From Negativicutes bacterium (GTDB lineage Bacteria; Bacillota_C; Negativicutes; Sporomusales_B; JARLHX01), in assembly GCA_031292035.1 (NCBI GenBank), contig JARLHX010000176.1:1-36719 (forward strand): a DNA stretch of 36,719 nt, given 5' to 3'. Under the pieces are notes generated by a model. It was not told where the DNA came from. It worked only from the letters and a program-made list of their open reading frames with translations, and did no database searches. This document shows, piece after piece, positions 16,566-25,846 of the stretch (position 1 is the stretch's first letter; the number at the start of each line of letters is the position of its first letter). The translations under genes and the position numbers were made by a program.

Positions 16566-18145
16566 TATTTACTCCCGGACTGTTGTTTGTAAAACGTGTT
16601 GAGGTCGGGTAGTGTAATCGGTTGGTTAACCGGCGGCAAGGGCAGCGCTGGAGCCGCATTCGGGTCTTTGCCCTGCAAGGCGTTTTGCAGGGGCGAAGCC
16701 GGAGCGACGTAGTTGGGCAGGTTTTTACCCAGATATTGGGGGCTGTTCTGATCCAGCATTTGTGACGGGGTTAATCCGGCGGCCAGACCTTTTTGAAAAG
16801 CTGCCGTAGTATCAGAGACAAATTCACCATACCGCTGCACCGCTTGGGGATTTGGGGACCCGGAAGTAGACGTGTCAATAAAACCTTTCACCCCCGTAAG
16901 GTAGGTTTTCAATTGGTCATACCCGGCTTTAAGATTTGGGTCATTGGCGACCTTATCCTGGATACCCGTAACCAAATTATAGTCACTTAAGGAAATCTTG
17001 TGGGCCGTCAAAGCCGAAGCTAGTTGTGGAACCGAGAGTGCTCCAGGGGCGCCGGGCGGTAGAGTGGCTGAGGTTATCAATGTTGAAAGAGTTGACGGGT
17101 CACTTGACGTGGCAAAAGTGTTTGCCGGGTCCGCAACAACATGAGACAAGGTGATTAAAGAATTGACTTCTGCCGGTTTAAGATTGGGGTCCGACATAAT
17201 TTTTGCCGTTGTCCCTGGCGGAATAGTAAGCTGCCCAGTTGTTGGATTTGCCCAACTGCGAATATATGACGACGCCGCATTTTGTGAGGTCAGGTTAGCT
17301 TGCAAAAGGGCATTTGTTTGCGCCAAACGTCCGTCAATCTCATTGGCCCGCGTGATGTTTCGGGCGTAGTCATTCAGTTGCCCAATCTGCGCGGCATTTA
17401 GATATTGCGAATACTTCGGGCTGTTCAACAATTTCAGGCCAGCTTGCGGGTTTTTATCCACCAGCCCTTTCACCGCCGACATAACCAGTCCAGCATTGGC
17501 ATCCGATAAAAGAGTGGTCCGCAACTGCGTAGCTGTCTTCATGTCGAGATTGGGTGTAGCCTGGATGATACCACCAACGGAGGAACCGACCTGTTTAAGC
17601 CCCAGGTCCAATGAAGAAGGATCACTGTGAACCATGGCCGCCGTTCCATCGGCAGTCGTTTTGAAGTTCTGAATGGCCGCCGCCCCGCCAGCCGTAGTAA
17701 GGTCGCTAACTTGGACTGTGGAAAAATGGTCGCGGACGTTCTGGATATGCTCGGCCGCCCAGGCTTGACCTTTCTCAGTGGAAAAGCCGCCCTGGAGTTT
17801 CGCTAGGGTTGGTTCGAGCGTGTTCTCATTAAAATTCTGGGCTGCTTGTCCAAGAAGGTTGGGATCAGTATGCGTAGCGATGTTGTTCCACTGCTGCGTT
17901 AACGAAGCGGTCTCCCCTGCAATGGCTGCGCTGCCCTGGCTGACCTCTTTGACCGTTTGGTAATTGTCGTAAGCCTCACCGGCGGTGCGAATAGCCTGCC
18001 CAATCCGAGCAACCCCTTCACCAATTGCCTGCCCCGCCTCAACACCATACCGGCCAATCCGATAGGCGGCCTCATTCATAATCTGGGCGGCGTAACCAGG
18101 ACGTTCAACTTGTTCTCGGTTGTCAAACTGTTTAATGTTAGGCAT
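16565..18145 (-). CDS. Internal virion protein (T7 gp15-like position)
   Basis: The 526-residue protein is mostly helical, with many Ala, Gln, Asn and Thr. It starts MPNIKQFDNREQVERPGYAA, followed by a helix and a Gly-Ala repeat-like stretch (residues about 30-60). No catalytic motif is seen. It lies between the 164-residue protein and the giant ejection protein (one-base overlap), the position of T7 gp15, so it likely forms part of the ejected core. Confidence 0.75.
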   Translation of the reverse strand: MPNIKQFDNREQVERPGYAAQIMNEAAYRIGRYGVEAGQAIGEGVARIGQAIRTAGEAYDNYQTVKEVSQGSAAIAGETASLTQQWNNIATHTDPNLLGQAAQNFNENTLEPTLAKLQGGFSTEKGQAWAAEHIQNVRDHFSTVQVSDLTTAGGAAAIQNFKTTADGTAAMVHSDPSSLDLGLKQVGSSVGGIIQATPNLDMKTATQLRTTLLSDANAGLVMSAVKGLVDKNPQAGLKLLNSPKYSQYLNAAQIGQLNDYARNITRANEIDGRLAQTNALLQANLTSQNAASSYIRSWANPTTGQLTIPPGTTAKIMSDPNLKPAEVNSLITLSHVVADPANTFATSSDPSTLSTLITSATLPPGAPGALSVPQLASALTAHKISLSDYNLVTGIQDKVANDPNLKAGYDQLKTYLTGVKGFIDTSTSGSPNPQAVQRYGEFVSDTTAAFQKGLAAGLTPSQMLDQNSPQYLGKNLPNYVAPASPLQNALQGKDPNAAPALPLPPVNQPITLPDLNTFYKQQSGSK

Positions 18146-18154
18146 TTATCTCTC

Positions 18155-18649
18155 CTATAGGAATGACGCAACCGCAGAAATAGCGGAGAAAATACCGCCA
18201 AATATGCTGCCGGACTGAGCAGCTTTGGCAGCGGCCGCTTCGGCCAAATAGGCTTGCCCCTGCGCATTGTAATTGTTGACCTGGTTCTGGCCGTTGAGGG
18301 CCGTCACGGCCTCACCCTGGGCGCCCTGCTCGGCGCTCGACTGCACCAGGGCCAGGCCGGTCCCGCTGTCAGCAAACCCGGCACCCGCCAAGTCTGCGGC
18401 CGTTGTGCCGACCCCTTGGGTAACGGTGCGCAATTCGATGGCGTTGTTAACATTGGCTGAACTTTGCGCCACTTTCGCATTAAGGAATGCCTGATTGGCG
18501 GAAGCCTCATACCCTTGTACGCTGTCCCCATATGCCTGAGACTGAAACAGGTCGGAAACGGCGCCGCCAATGTCACTGATCCCTTGCCCGATTTGTGAAA
18601 AACTAGGCACGGGCAACGTTTGAAAAATGTTTGCGAGAGAGCCAGACAT
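18155..18649 (-). CDS. Internal virion protein (T7 gp14-like position)
   Basis: The 164-residue protein is Ala/Gln/Gly-rich with a helical centre and a hydrophobic C-terminal segment (SIFGGIFSAISAVASFL), which may insert into membrane. T7 gp14 has a similar size and forms the outer-membrane channel. The gene follows tail tubular protein B with a one-base stop/start overlap and precedes the 526-residue core protein. Assigned by position and composition. Confidence 0.75.
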   Translation of the reverse strand: MSGSLANIFQTLPVPSFSQIGQGISDIGGAVSDLFQSQAYGDSVQGYEASANQAFLNAKVAQSSANVNNAIELRTVTQGVGTTAADLAGAGFADSGTGLALVQSSAEQGAQGEAVTALNGQNQVNNYNAQGQAYLAEAAAAKAAQSGSIFGGIFSAISAVASFL

Positions 18650-21285
18650 TATGCACGCTCCTGGGCCTGTAAGAACAAGTTAACTCCGGCCACGGTTGCC
18701 GGATAAGACCGATTTGATTGCCAATAAAGCATGGCATCATAGCTATAGTCATCAGATATCGGTGTCCAGTAAATTCCGCTGACCAACTGATTTATGGCGA
18801 TAGGCTTTAGGCTTGGGGTCAAAAAGGTCATGGGGTGGAGGTTGTTGGCGTTCGTTCCCGCAGACAGACTTTGGGTGTCTACCAGTTGGAAACCCGCGGA
18901 TTGAATGCGCCGCGTTTTCCCAAGCCCTGCGCCTACCGGAGATGCAATCTGGGCGGGAAGTTGAGGCCGGACAATTTGACCTGCACTGACATAGTTGAAC
19001 CCTACTACGGCTGGGAAAACAATTCCAAGCGAAGTCTCGGTGACGGAGGATTGCTGGAAATTGAGGCCGGAACTGGCCACGCTTTGAATGTAGCTTAACT
19101 GGCAAATACCTGCTGCATCGGCGCCGAACGGGACAACAATTTGCCCATTCGTTACCAGATAATCCCCGCAGTCTAAAGCACAAATATGGGTAGAAACAGT
19201 CTTGCCTTCTAAGTGGTTTAGTCCCGCAAAGGTAATAGTTGTACTTCCAAAGGTAGCCGTGGGTGGCGCAACTGCTTCATCCAAGAACCAGGCTGCCGTC
19301 GCATCATCACCCTCGGGGAAATTGTTCATCAAAAACTCAACGTTGCAAACGCCGGTCACGGGGTCTTGCGTCACCAAGCTCAAATTGTCGAGCAGCCCAT
19401 TCGGAGATGGCCCGTTGCTGATGCTAATGACCTTGCGGCCAGAGCCGAAGGTATGATGATGCCAGCCTACAAATTTGGGGGCCTCGGACAGAAACGTACT
19501 GACCCGGCGGTAAGACATGCCAATGAGTTCCCCGTCAGTGCGCCGCATCCAAACCGTTGGCACCAGTTCCTCTTGATATGCAAGTTCCTGGATACCGGGA
19601 GTGCAGAGATGCTGCGCAGCTTCAGAGAGGTTCGGGGCCATGTACTTGCCGGTGAATACGTCTTCCAAGAACTCCAGAACACGCTGCCGAAGTTTTTGGA
19701 TAAATAAAAGTGAGATGCCAGTCTTAATCGGCACTGAGGGGGCACAACCATATTTCGTGACACGGTGAGCCTGGATGCTGGTGGGTGTCAGCGGCTCCGA
19801 TGTACTGGACGCCTGGATCAGCCATTCGCCAGACAATGACCCGCAAACGACGCCCTGCGTATCGGACAGCATCCAGACAAGCTGGTTGGCGTCTGAGCTA
19901 TTCAGCACATACCCCATCGCATTGTTGTCCGATATGGTATTGCCCAGCAAAGACGATGCCTGAAAACTGAGAACATCATTTGACATACTGGCGTCAAACC
20001 GATTTGGGATCGCACCCCCCAGCCAAAGCCGACCCTCATGGTACGTGCCGCAACTCGGGTATACGGGGTTGCCCGTGATGTCAGGTGTCTGAGTGAACAG
20101 TCCGATTTGAAGGGTCGAATAGTTTAACTGGCCCGTGACTTGTGAGCCTTGAATAAGGATGGTCGCCTGGGTTGCAGAATTGACGGCAGTAATAACGCCG
20201 ACTATCCAAGATGGAAATGGTGTTGTAATCAGAACCCAATATGCTGGATTTATGTTCGGGGAAATACTAGAATGGGTCGATGATAAGGTCGTGGTACATT
20301 GATAATAGACTGCACTACCTCCTACGTACCCAAACTGATTAAGGTAAGAAACTTGGTTCCCTACTAAATAATTAGTTCCGGAAACCCAGCCAAGCGGCTC
20401 TTGAAGAATACGGATCATCCGGCCGACATCCGTGGGCTGAAAACCTGTGTTGTTATTGATGCCCTGGGGTGTCGTCAAAGTAACGGTTGAAATGCCGCTT
20501 TCAGCCGACACTGAAAAAGGCTGGCCTTCTACGGGGTCAAGATACGGCCCATCCGTAAAAACGGCAATCGAAAAACTGAAGGTATAAAATGGATAGGTCG
20601 AAGTCGGCCCGCTCGTGACCTGCAAATAATACGGCGGGTAGCCTTTGCATACAATGAAAGCACTTTCGCCCGTCTGGATAAATTGGAGATTGGGGATGTC
20701 CGCGGCCAGATAGGGAACCACGATATCGACAACCTGGGCGACCGTTGTATACGCCGGGATGCTGAAAGATGCGCCGCTGACCGGGGCATTCGTTACGTTG
20801 TCCTGGATATAAAAATGCGTTGTGTCAATCATGTCAACAACGAGAGTACGGTTTAGCAAGAGCGAATTGGCTGTTGCCGGGGCGCCAGCGAATTGAAACT
20901 GCACTTCATCGCCGGTCATCCAGGCTACTGGAGCCGACAGGGTGACAATCGCCGGGGTCCCTGACGATATGGCGGAAACCCCAACTGGGGCGTTTAACAA
21001 AAGGTTCTGCCCCTCGAAGAACCGCATGTGGCCGGGGGTCACTTCAACGGTGTACGGTGACGTGTCAAAAAACGGAAATGCAAACACTCGGCCGGGCTGC
21101 CCATAGCGCGTGGTCGCCGCAAAGCTAGTGCCGCTGCGCCGCGTCCAGGACCCCTGTTCAGTCGGAAACGCATTCAGGCACAGGTTCATGGCGGTCGTGT
21201 ACCTAGGGTCGTCAATACGCCCTTGGTAAGACAGGCTCCACTCGCCGCCCAGGAAAGACCCTTGCTGGAAAGATGCTACACCCAT
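18649..21285 (-). CDS. Tail tubular protein B (T7 gp12-like nozzle)
   Basis: The 878-residue protein begins with the typical gp12-family start: FLGGEWSLSYQGRIDDPRY, then LNAFPTEQGSWTRRSGT. It builds the tail nozzle through which DNA passes. Around residues 297-350 there is an insertion with a Y-x2-G-x2-V...YQC...PAYW pattern resembling chitin/carbohydrate-binding modules (CBM5/12-like). It lies 3 bases after tail tubular A, and both would assemble on the portal. Confidence 0.92.
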   Translation of the reverse strand: MGVASFQQGSFLGGEWSLSYQGRIDDPRYTTAMNLCLNAFPTEQGSWTRRSGTSFAATTRYGQPGRVFAFPFFDTSPYTVEVTPGHMRFFEGQNLLLNAPVGVSAISSGTPAIVTLSAPVAWMTGDEVQFQFAGAPATANSLLLNRTLVVDMIDTTHFYIQDNVTNAPVSGASFSIPAYTTVAQVVDIVVPYLAADIPNLQFIQTGESAFIVCKGYPPYYLQVTSGPTSTYPFYTFSFSIAVFTDGPYLDPVEGQPFSVSAESGISTVTLTTPQGINNNTGFQPTDVGRMIRILQEPLGWVSGTNYLVGNQVSYLNQFGYVGGSAVYYQCTTTLSSTHSSISPNINPAYWVLITTPFPSWIVGVITAVNSATQATILIQGSQVTGQLNYSTLQIGLFTQTPDITGNPVYPSCGTYHEGRLWLGGAIPNRFDASMSNDVLSFQASSLLGNTISDNNAMGYVLNSSDANQLVWMLSDTQGVVCGSLSGEWLIQASSTSEPLTPTSIQAHRVTKYGCAPSVPIKTGISLLFIQKLRQRVLEFLEDVFTGKYMAPNLSEAAQHLCTPGIQELAYQEELVPTVWMRRTDGELIGMSYRRVSTFLSEAPKFVGWHHHTFGSGRKVISISNGPSPNGLLDNLSLVTQDPVTGVCNVEFLMNNFPEGDDATAAWFLDEAVAPPTATFGSTTITFAGLNHLEGKTVSTHICALDCGDYLVTNGQIVVPFGADAAGICQLSYIQSVASSGLNFQQSSVTETSLGIVFPAVVGFNYVSAGQIVRPQLPAQIASPVGAGLGKTRRIQSAGFQLVDTQSLSAGTNANNLHPMTFLTPSLKPIAINQLVSGIYWTPISDDYSYDAMLYWQSNRSYPATVAGVNLFLQAQERA

Positions 21286-21288
21286 CAG

Positions 21289-22608
21289 TTACAACCGGCA
21301 GGCAATGTAGTCGTCTTCAGGCGGCTCTGTAGCGCCTGTCTCGATCCCGTTAATCGTCCTAGCTTCTCGCATAACCAGCGCATAGACCCCCTCAATTTCA
21401 GATTTTTTCTGGGCAGATTGTGTCAGCGGTTCACACAACTCCAGTCCAAGCCGGGCCGCCAAGCCCTCGCAGAACATCGGGTCAAAAGTCTGAACTTCAT
21501 TTACGTCCGCGATAAACTTCAGCACGATCACATTGCTTGATCCTGTGACAATAAAATTGCCCTCAAACAGCCAATCGCTATACTGGTCCCCGGAAGGGGC
21601 ACCAAGGAACGAAGTCGCCCCGGCTTTAGAGTTTTGCGGAACCTGCCGTAAATAGCCGTTGGGCAACAGGAAAATGTTTTTGGTCGTCGTCTGCCACGCC
21701 GGACCCGTCCCAGCCGGATAAAGCAACTCGATAGGGCTGACTTGCGCGGTGATCTGCTGCCACTGGTTTGACCCAGTGGCCGCCACAAACAGCGAAGTCC
21801 AATAGGCCGGGCTATTTTGCGTCCAGTCGGCTGTTTGGCTGTTGCCCGCCGGGTTGTTATTCGTATTGGAGTTTATCTTTGACGTGTAGACATACCCGTC
21901 CGTTGCAACAACCTGCGCTCCAATGGCGTAAGTGGTTGTCGCTACCCACGGGGCCGGGACCGTTGTTGGGTCAACTCCGACACTTTCGTTCAATAGGCAC
22001 TGATAAAGGGTCGAATTTGACCCCTGAACAACGGCGCCCGCGTAGTATACCTGGGCAGAATTGTACGCCTGTGCGGCACCGGGCGTGGCATTCTGGGTAT
22101 AGCAAAGGGCCAAGAACACGCTAAACTGGCCGCCGGAAGCCGTGTAAACTAACTCACCGGGGTAGTACCCAGTTTGACCCGTTGTGTCGTATGGGTTGAC
22201 CTGAAGGGAGCCAAAATACTCGACCCAATTCTGGCCGAAAGTACCACCTAAGTTATTGGGAATTTGAGACTGCCAAAGCACCCCATTGGCGTCTGCCACG
22301 ATGGCCCCCAGGGGATACGTTATCGCGGTACTGTAAACCGGGGGATTAAGCAGCATCGAGGCCAGGGGCACGGAGGACGAGGGAGTTTGCCCGATCAGCG
22401 CCGAGAGGGAATTGACCGGCCGTAGGGCTGTTTGACGAATGGCGAACCGCCAGGCATTGCGACGTAGTTCTGACTGCCGCAATTTATCATAGGCAAATTG
22501 GCACTCCCCGGCAGATTTGCTATCATCGGTCAGGGCGACAATACGCGTGGCGCCGACCTGCTGCAAAGCGCGATTACAAATATCGACGGGGGTTTGGTAT
22601 GCCAGCAT
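21289..22608 (-). CDS. Tail tubular protein A (T7 gp11-like) with large internal insertion
   Basis: The family signature is split. The N-terminus (TPVDICNRALQQVGATRI, LRRNAWRFAIRQ, residues 1-62) and the C-terminus (LPNGYLRQVPQ, FLGAPSG, FDPMFCEGLAARLGLE, PPEDDYIACRL, residues about 313-439) match gp11-type proteins. T7 gp11 has only about 196 residues. Here some 200 residues are inserted (about 90-290), containing three to four repeats of a Y-x3-G-x2-V...Y pattern like carbohydrate-binding modules. The protein forms the ring joining portal and nozzle; the insertion probably projects outward and may bind host surface sugars. Confidence 0.9.
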   Translation of the reverse strand: MLAYQTPVDICNRALQQVGATRIVALTDDSKSAGECQFAYDKLRQSELRRNAWRFAIRQTALRPVNSLSALIGQTPSSSVPLASMLLNPPVYSTAITYPLGAIVADANGVLWQSQIPNNLGGTFGQNWVEYFGSLQVNPYDTTGQTGYYPGELVYTASGGQFSVFLALCYTQNATPGAAQAYNSAQVYYAGAVVQGSNSTLYQCLLNESVGVDPTTVPAPWVATTTYAIGAQVVATDGYVYTSKINSNTNNNPAGNSQTADWTQNSPAYWTSLFVAATGSNQWQQITAQVSPIELLYPAGTGPAWQTTTKNIFLLPNGYLRQVPQNSKAGATSFLGAPSGDQYSDWLFEGNFIVTGSSNVIVLKFIADVNEVQTFDPMFCEGLAARLGLELCEPLTQSAQKKSEIEGVYALVMREARTINGIETGATEPPEDDYIACRL

Positions 22609-22627
22609 AGTTTTACCTTAGCCTAAA

Positions 22628-22831
22628 TTAAGACGGGGTGGCAACAGTGACTTTCGGGACAGGCGTCGGCAATACGGTAATAGTTACAATTTTACCATTC
22701 TGATAGGCCACATAGGGACCTTGCGAATACTCTGCTGGAGTGCATGGGATTGCTCCGACCGGCACTTCAGCAGACGTGTCACCAGACCCTTTGTAATTGC
22801 CGCTCGCATCAAAGATTAAAAAATATGGCAT
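22628..22831 (-). CDS. 67-residue protein in the tail region, unknown function
   Basis: The protein starts MPYFLIFDASGNYKGSGD and ends in a Val/Pro/Thr-rich tail. It is probably a small beta-rich protein. It sits between the DUF4376-like gene and tail tubular A, in the same direction. A fibre assembly or decoration role is possible from position only. Confidence 0.55.
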   Translation of the reverse strand: MPYFLIFDASGNYKGSGDTSAEVPVGAIPCTPAEYSQGPYVAYQNGKIVTITVLPTPVPKVTVATPS

Positions 22832-22840
22832 GTTATCTCC

Positions 22841-23419
22841 TTATGCGATTATTACGGAGGATGAGGGCCAAGTCGCTGTTCCGCCAGCCGCTTGTGCCTG
22901 CGCTGCCAAAACGGCTTCGTCATAAAAAACCCCGATGGCCGTTGCGATTTCTTTGAAAACGGCAACCGATGGTATGATGACCTCGCTTCCGTTTTGCAGC
23001 ACAAACGGTTGTGTTGCGCCGGTCAGGAATGAACCATTGGCCAACACCGCAACCTCAATGCCTGAGATATTATCAAGAACGGTTTGATTGACTGCGTAGG
23101 TGCCGTTGACCGCTGGCGTGCCGGTGCTGGTAATGGTCAGCCCTTTTGCCAGCAACGTGGCGAGTGCGGCTTGCGCTGCCTCGGCTGGCGGGATTGCCGC
23201 CGTGGTGATCGTCTGCACCGGCACGCCATTGACCAGCGCCACGGTTGAGCCGGTGACGGTCTCGCCAGCCGGTGCGGGGGCTGCCAGCGTCACCGCCGCC
23301 AGATTTGGGATGCTCGCTTTCGGCCATGTGCCGGGGTATTGCGTGCCGTCGTGCGTGGTCACGGCGGCGGCGTCCGCCAGGGTTTGTGTAATCGCGCCAT
23401 TGATGATTTCAACCCACAT
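22841..23419 (-). CDS. DUF4376-like tail-associated protein
   Basis: The 192-residue protein starts MWVEIINGAITQTLADAAAV. Its C-terminal two thirds look like the phage DUF4376 domain, found on or near tail fibre and tail assembly genes: a beta-strand block after residue 90 and then a helix with IPSVAVFKEIATAIGVF. It directly follows the lectin-like structural gene with no gap. A chaperone or fibre-associated function is inferred. Confidence 0.6.
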   Translation of the reverse strand: MWVEIINGAITQTLADAAAVTTHDGTQYPGTWPKASIPNLAAVTLAAPAPAGETVTGSTVALVNGVPVQTITTAAIPPAEAAQAALATLLAKGLTITSTGTPAVNGTYAVNQTVLDNISGIEVAVLANGSFLTGATQPFVLQNGSEVIIPSVAVFKEIATAIGVFYDEAVLAAQAQAAGGTATWPSSSVIIA

Positions 23420-24280
23420 TTATATAACTCCTGCGATACCAAATGCTCGCGCCTGGTCCATGCGATAGGTTTGCTGATCGAAAGTGGAGACAACGTTGTT
23501 TGTGTATTCCAAAACTTCGGAGATTTTCACCGGTCCAGAGCTATTCCAGCCTGCTAGAAAGCCTATTGAAAATGCTGTGTATAAAGAAGTGTCTAACTGA
23601 CTACTGCCACCGTTCACAAAAGCGCCATTAAACCCTGCCGTATAATTACCAAAATCAAATTGGCCCTCAACAATTGCCGGACTATTTGCTAAAAAAACAT
23701 TTGATTGTGTGGTAGAGCCATAAAAAGCATCGGTATTAAGATTTGCACCAATAGCCCGTATAACCCTGCAGTAGCTGGCACCAGTATCCCCGGCTATTCC
23801 TCCGCTACTTGTCAAGTTGTTTAATGCGGCAACAGCAATAATTGCGCTTGGATTTGCAACGTTGGTGACTGTAGGGCCTGCTGTTTGCAGTCCCATATTT
23901 CCAGGCGATGCAAAAAGTTGCAGCGCAGCCGTGCCGTTCGGATTTGTGACCAACACGCCAGCGTTTACGATAACCGGCTGATTAGACTGAGTGGCCTGCA
24001 ATCCATCACCCGCCGAACCGAGGGTGCCCTTGTTGTAAACCTGCGCCACGGTGCCGGTTGACCCACCGCAAAAACTCAAAATCGAGGCCGCGTCCAGCAA
24101 GCCATTTTTATACCCAAATGCTTCCGATGTATTGTCACTCGATCGCGTGACCAACATCGCGGGTTGACGGTCCGCCGCTGAAAGCTGCCGCGCAAAGCCG
24201 TAACCGATTCCTGGCACGTCAGGCAGCTTGTCAAACAGCAATTGTGAGGCGTAGCCGATCAGCCCTGGAAGCGCCAGCAT
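23420..24280 (-). CDS. Structural protein with arabinofuranosidase-like lectin (ConA/laminin-G-type) domain
   Basis: ATG 24280 overlaps the upstream TGA by one base (TGATG); a longer frame to 24343 is less likely. The 286-residue product contains YGFARQLSAADRQPAMLV, then RSSDNTSEAFGY, then QATQSNQPVIVNAGVL. This is the pattern of the arabinofuranosidase B catalytic-like jelly-roll domain frequently found in phage tail and capsid decoration proteins. It is probably a sugar-binding decoration or fibre subunit rather than an enzyme. One subunit of a cluster of small structural genes (23420-25787). Confidence 0.65.
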   Translation of the reverse strand: MLALPGLIGYASQLLFDKLPDVPGIGYGFARQLSAADRQPAMLVTRSSDNTSEAFGYKNGLLDAASILSFCGGSTGTVAQVYNKGTLGSAGDGLQATQSNQPVIVNAGVLVTNPNGTAALQLFASPGNMGLQTAGPTVTNVANPSAIIAVAALNNLTSSGGIAGDTGASYCRVIRAIGANLNTDAFYGSTTQSNVFLANSPAIVEGQFDFGNYTAGFNGAFVNGGSSQLDTSLYTAFSIGFLAGWNSSGPVKISEVLEYTNNVVSTFDQQTYRMDQARAFGIAGVI

Positions 24281-24639
24281 CAGGTAGCCTCGCCATAAAT
24301 TGGTGTAACCAAGATGTGTCCATCGTTTCGGACATATCCGCACAATGTATCAGTTGCGCCCGCCGCCGTAGATAAAACAGGCGTTATTCCGTTAGGAAAC
24401 ACAAACAACGAACCAAAAGCCAGCAACCTAGAGCCGGTGGCATCTTGCGTTATGTCCCAAGTAAATTCTGCACCCGGAACCGCCGCCGAAGGATTGGCAA
24501 GTGTGGCGTTTGCATTAGCTGTGGAATACAGTTTTGCACTCTGCGTAAAGGGCAGTGTGATAGTGCTGGCCCACGTTACGGACTGAGGTGTATAAACTGA
24601 TATTATATTACCACCGCTACCGGGAACATTAAGTGTCAT
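24280..24639 (-). CDS. Small beta-rich structural protein
   Basis: The 119-residue protein is nearly free of Lys and rich in Thr, Ala, Asn and Gly. FVFPNGITPVLSTAAGATD resembles a motif common in phage fibre and appendage proteins. Its stop overlaps the next start by one base. Likely part of the virion; no enzymatic motif. Confidence 0.6.
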   Translation of the reverse strand: MTLNVPGSGGNIISVYTPQSVTWASTITLPFTQSAKLYSTANANATLANPSAAVPGAEFTWDITQDATGSRLLAFGSLFVFPNGITPVLSTAAGATDTLCGYVRNDGHILVTPIYGEAT

Positions 24640-24651
24640 TTACAGCGATCC

Positions 24652-24963
24652 TTAAAATGCGATACGAGTTAAACTCGCATAGTTAGCGGTAAAGCCGGTT
24701 ATGACAATTTGGTATTGCCCTGGGCAAAGGTCCAGCAATTGGGCATTAGCATTGGCAGTAATAGATGTCGAAGCAGGCACCCAGGTTACTCCATCAGGAC
24801 CGAGGGTATTTAAAACGGCAGTACCCGCTCCCGTTCCGCAGAATAGAAACACATACCGGCCACCGAGAACGCCACCCCCGGAGCCAGGGAAGGTCGAGCC
24901 GGTGCCGACGACATAGGTTCCGGCTGGCTGGTTGTATAGGGTGAAATTTTGAGTGGCGCTCAT
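24652..24963 (-). CDS. Small beta-rich structural protein
   Basis: The 103-residue protein has a GGGVLGGRYVFLFCGTGAG stretch, then LGPDGVTWVPA, and ends with short beta strands. Similar small proteins occur between capsid and tail genes in podoviruses. A decoration or neck role is plausible; not recognised to a named family. Confidence 0.6.
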   Translation of the reverse strand: MSATQNFTLYNQPAGTYVVGTGSTFPGSGGGVLGGRYVFLFCGTGAGTAVLNTLGPDGVTWVPASTSITANANAQLLDLCPGQYQIVITGFTANYASLTRIAF

Positions 24964-24971
24964 GGTAAGAC

Positions 24972-25214
24972 CTATAGAGCCGGTAGGTTGGTGCCCGCGT
25001 GGTTCGGACCGCCCGCTTCGAGGTACTCCGCAAATTTTTCCATCGCCCGAAGTACATCATTCTTGGTAATGCCGGTTGCATTCGTTCCATTATTGATCTG
25101 AATACGAAGTTCAACGTCCGACCCGGTGCCATTACTGGCCGTACCCGATACGGCCACAAATGGATTGCCGAGTTGTCCACGGGCAAGGCCGAGGTAATAG
25201 TTAACTACTGCCAT
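24972..25214 (-). CDS. 80-residue unknown protein near capsid genes
   Basis: The protein begins MAVVNYYLGLARGQLGNPF, has a beta-rich middle (VELRIQINNGT) and a C-terminal helix (KNDVLRAMEKFAEYLEAGG). It lies in the structural gene run with a 33-base gap upstream. A virion or assembly role is inferred from position. Confidence 0.6.
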   Translation of the reverse strand: MAVVNYYLGLARGQLGNPFVAVSGTASNGTGSDVELRIQINNGTNATGITKNDVLRAMEKFAEYLEAGGPNHAGTNLPAL

Positions 25215-25247
25215 TGATTTTCTCCATTACGTGGTTAAACGATGACA

Positions 25248-25787
25248 TTAGAACGCGTATTCGACTTCCACACCGATCAAAGCACCCGTGGTCGGCGCAG
25301 TCGTGCTGACAAGGGTAAGATCGAAGAAGCCGCCTGGATCGGCGGCCAAACCGGCAGCCTGCCAAAGCGGCTGATTGCGGGCCGAGGCCGGATAGTTGCC
25401 TGCCTGATTGGTGATGTCGGCCGGTTCCGCAGTGGCTGAAGCCAGGGAATATGCGGATGCAAACAGCGTAGCAGCCAGCGCAGTGCCAGCCAGAGACGGC
25501 GGTGTGCCATCATAAACGCCGACAGTTGGGCCATCCGAGTAGTACAGGCCAACATTGTAGGCACCTGCGGTTTCAGCCGCGCCTTCAATCAAGACATGCT
25601 TTACGCAAACAGCCGTGGACAGTCGGACGAATTTATAGGTTGAACCCGCCGTTGCGCCCGAGGTTGGCGTAAGGAACGCATTCTGACCGCGCAGGTAGCC
25701 TGGCGCACCAGCACCCGCATTCGGGTAGATGATGGGCACTGTGTCCAGTGCAGTAACCGGGATGGATTTAAGATTTTCAGCAGCCAT
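25248..25787 (-). CDS. Probable capsid-associated / head decoration protein
   Basis: The 179-residue protein is Ala/Gly/Thr-rich and beta-like, with few charges, as in head decoration proteins. It is the first gene after the major capsid gene, separated by a strong hairpin (25803-25835). It starts MAAENLKSIPVTALDTVPI and ends GALIGVEVEYAF. The name rests on position and composition. Confidence 0.6.
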   Translation of the reverse strand: MAAENLKSIPVTALDTVPIIYPNAGAGAPGYLRGQNAFLTPTSGATAGSTYKFVRLSTAVCVKHVLIEGAAETAGAYNVGLYYSDGPTVGVYDGTPPSLAGTALAATLFASAYSLASATAEPADITNQAGNYPASARNQPLWQAAGLAADPGGFFDLTLVSTTAPTTGALIGVEVEYAF

Positions 25788-25802
25788 GTGTTTTCTCCAA
25801 AT

Positions 25803-25835
25803 GAACTATCGCGCACTTTAGGTACGCGATAGTTC
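25803..25835 (-). terminator. Perfect 11-bp hairpin downstream of the major capsid gene
   Basis: GAACTATCGCG (25803-25813) and CGCGATAGTTC (25825-25835) pair perfectly around an 11-base loop, between the capsid stop at 25847 and the next start at 25787. No T run follows on either strand, so it may be a partial (factor-assisted) terminator or RNA processing site. Placing such an element after the capsid gene would let that mRNA accumulate above the tail genes. Confidence 0.6.
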
Positions 25836-25846
25836 TATGTCAAGGG

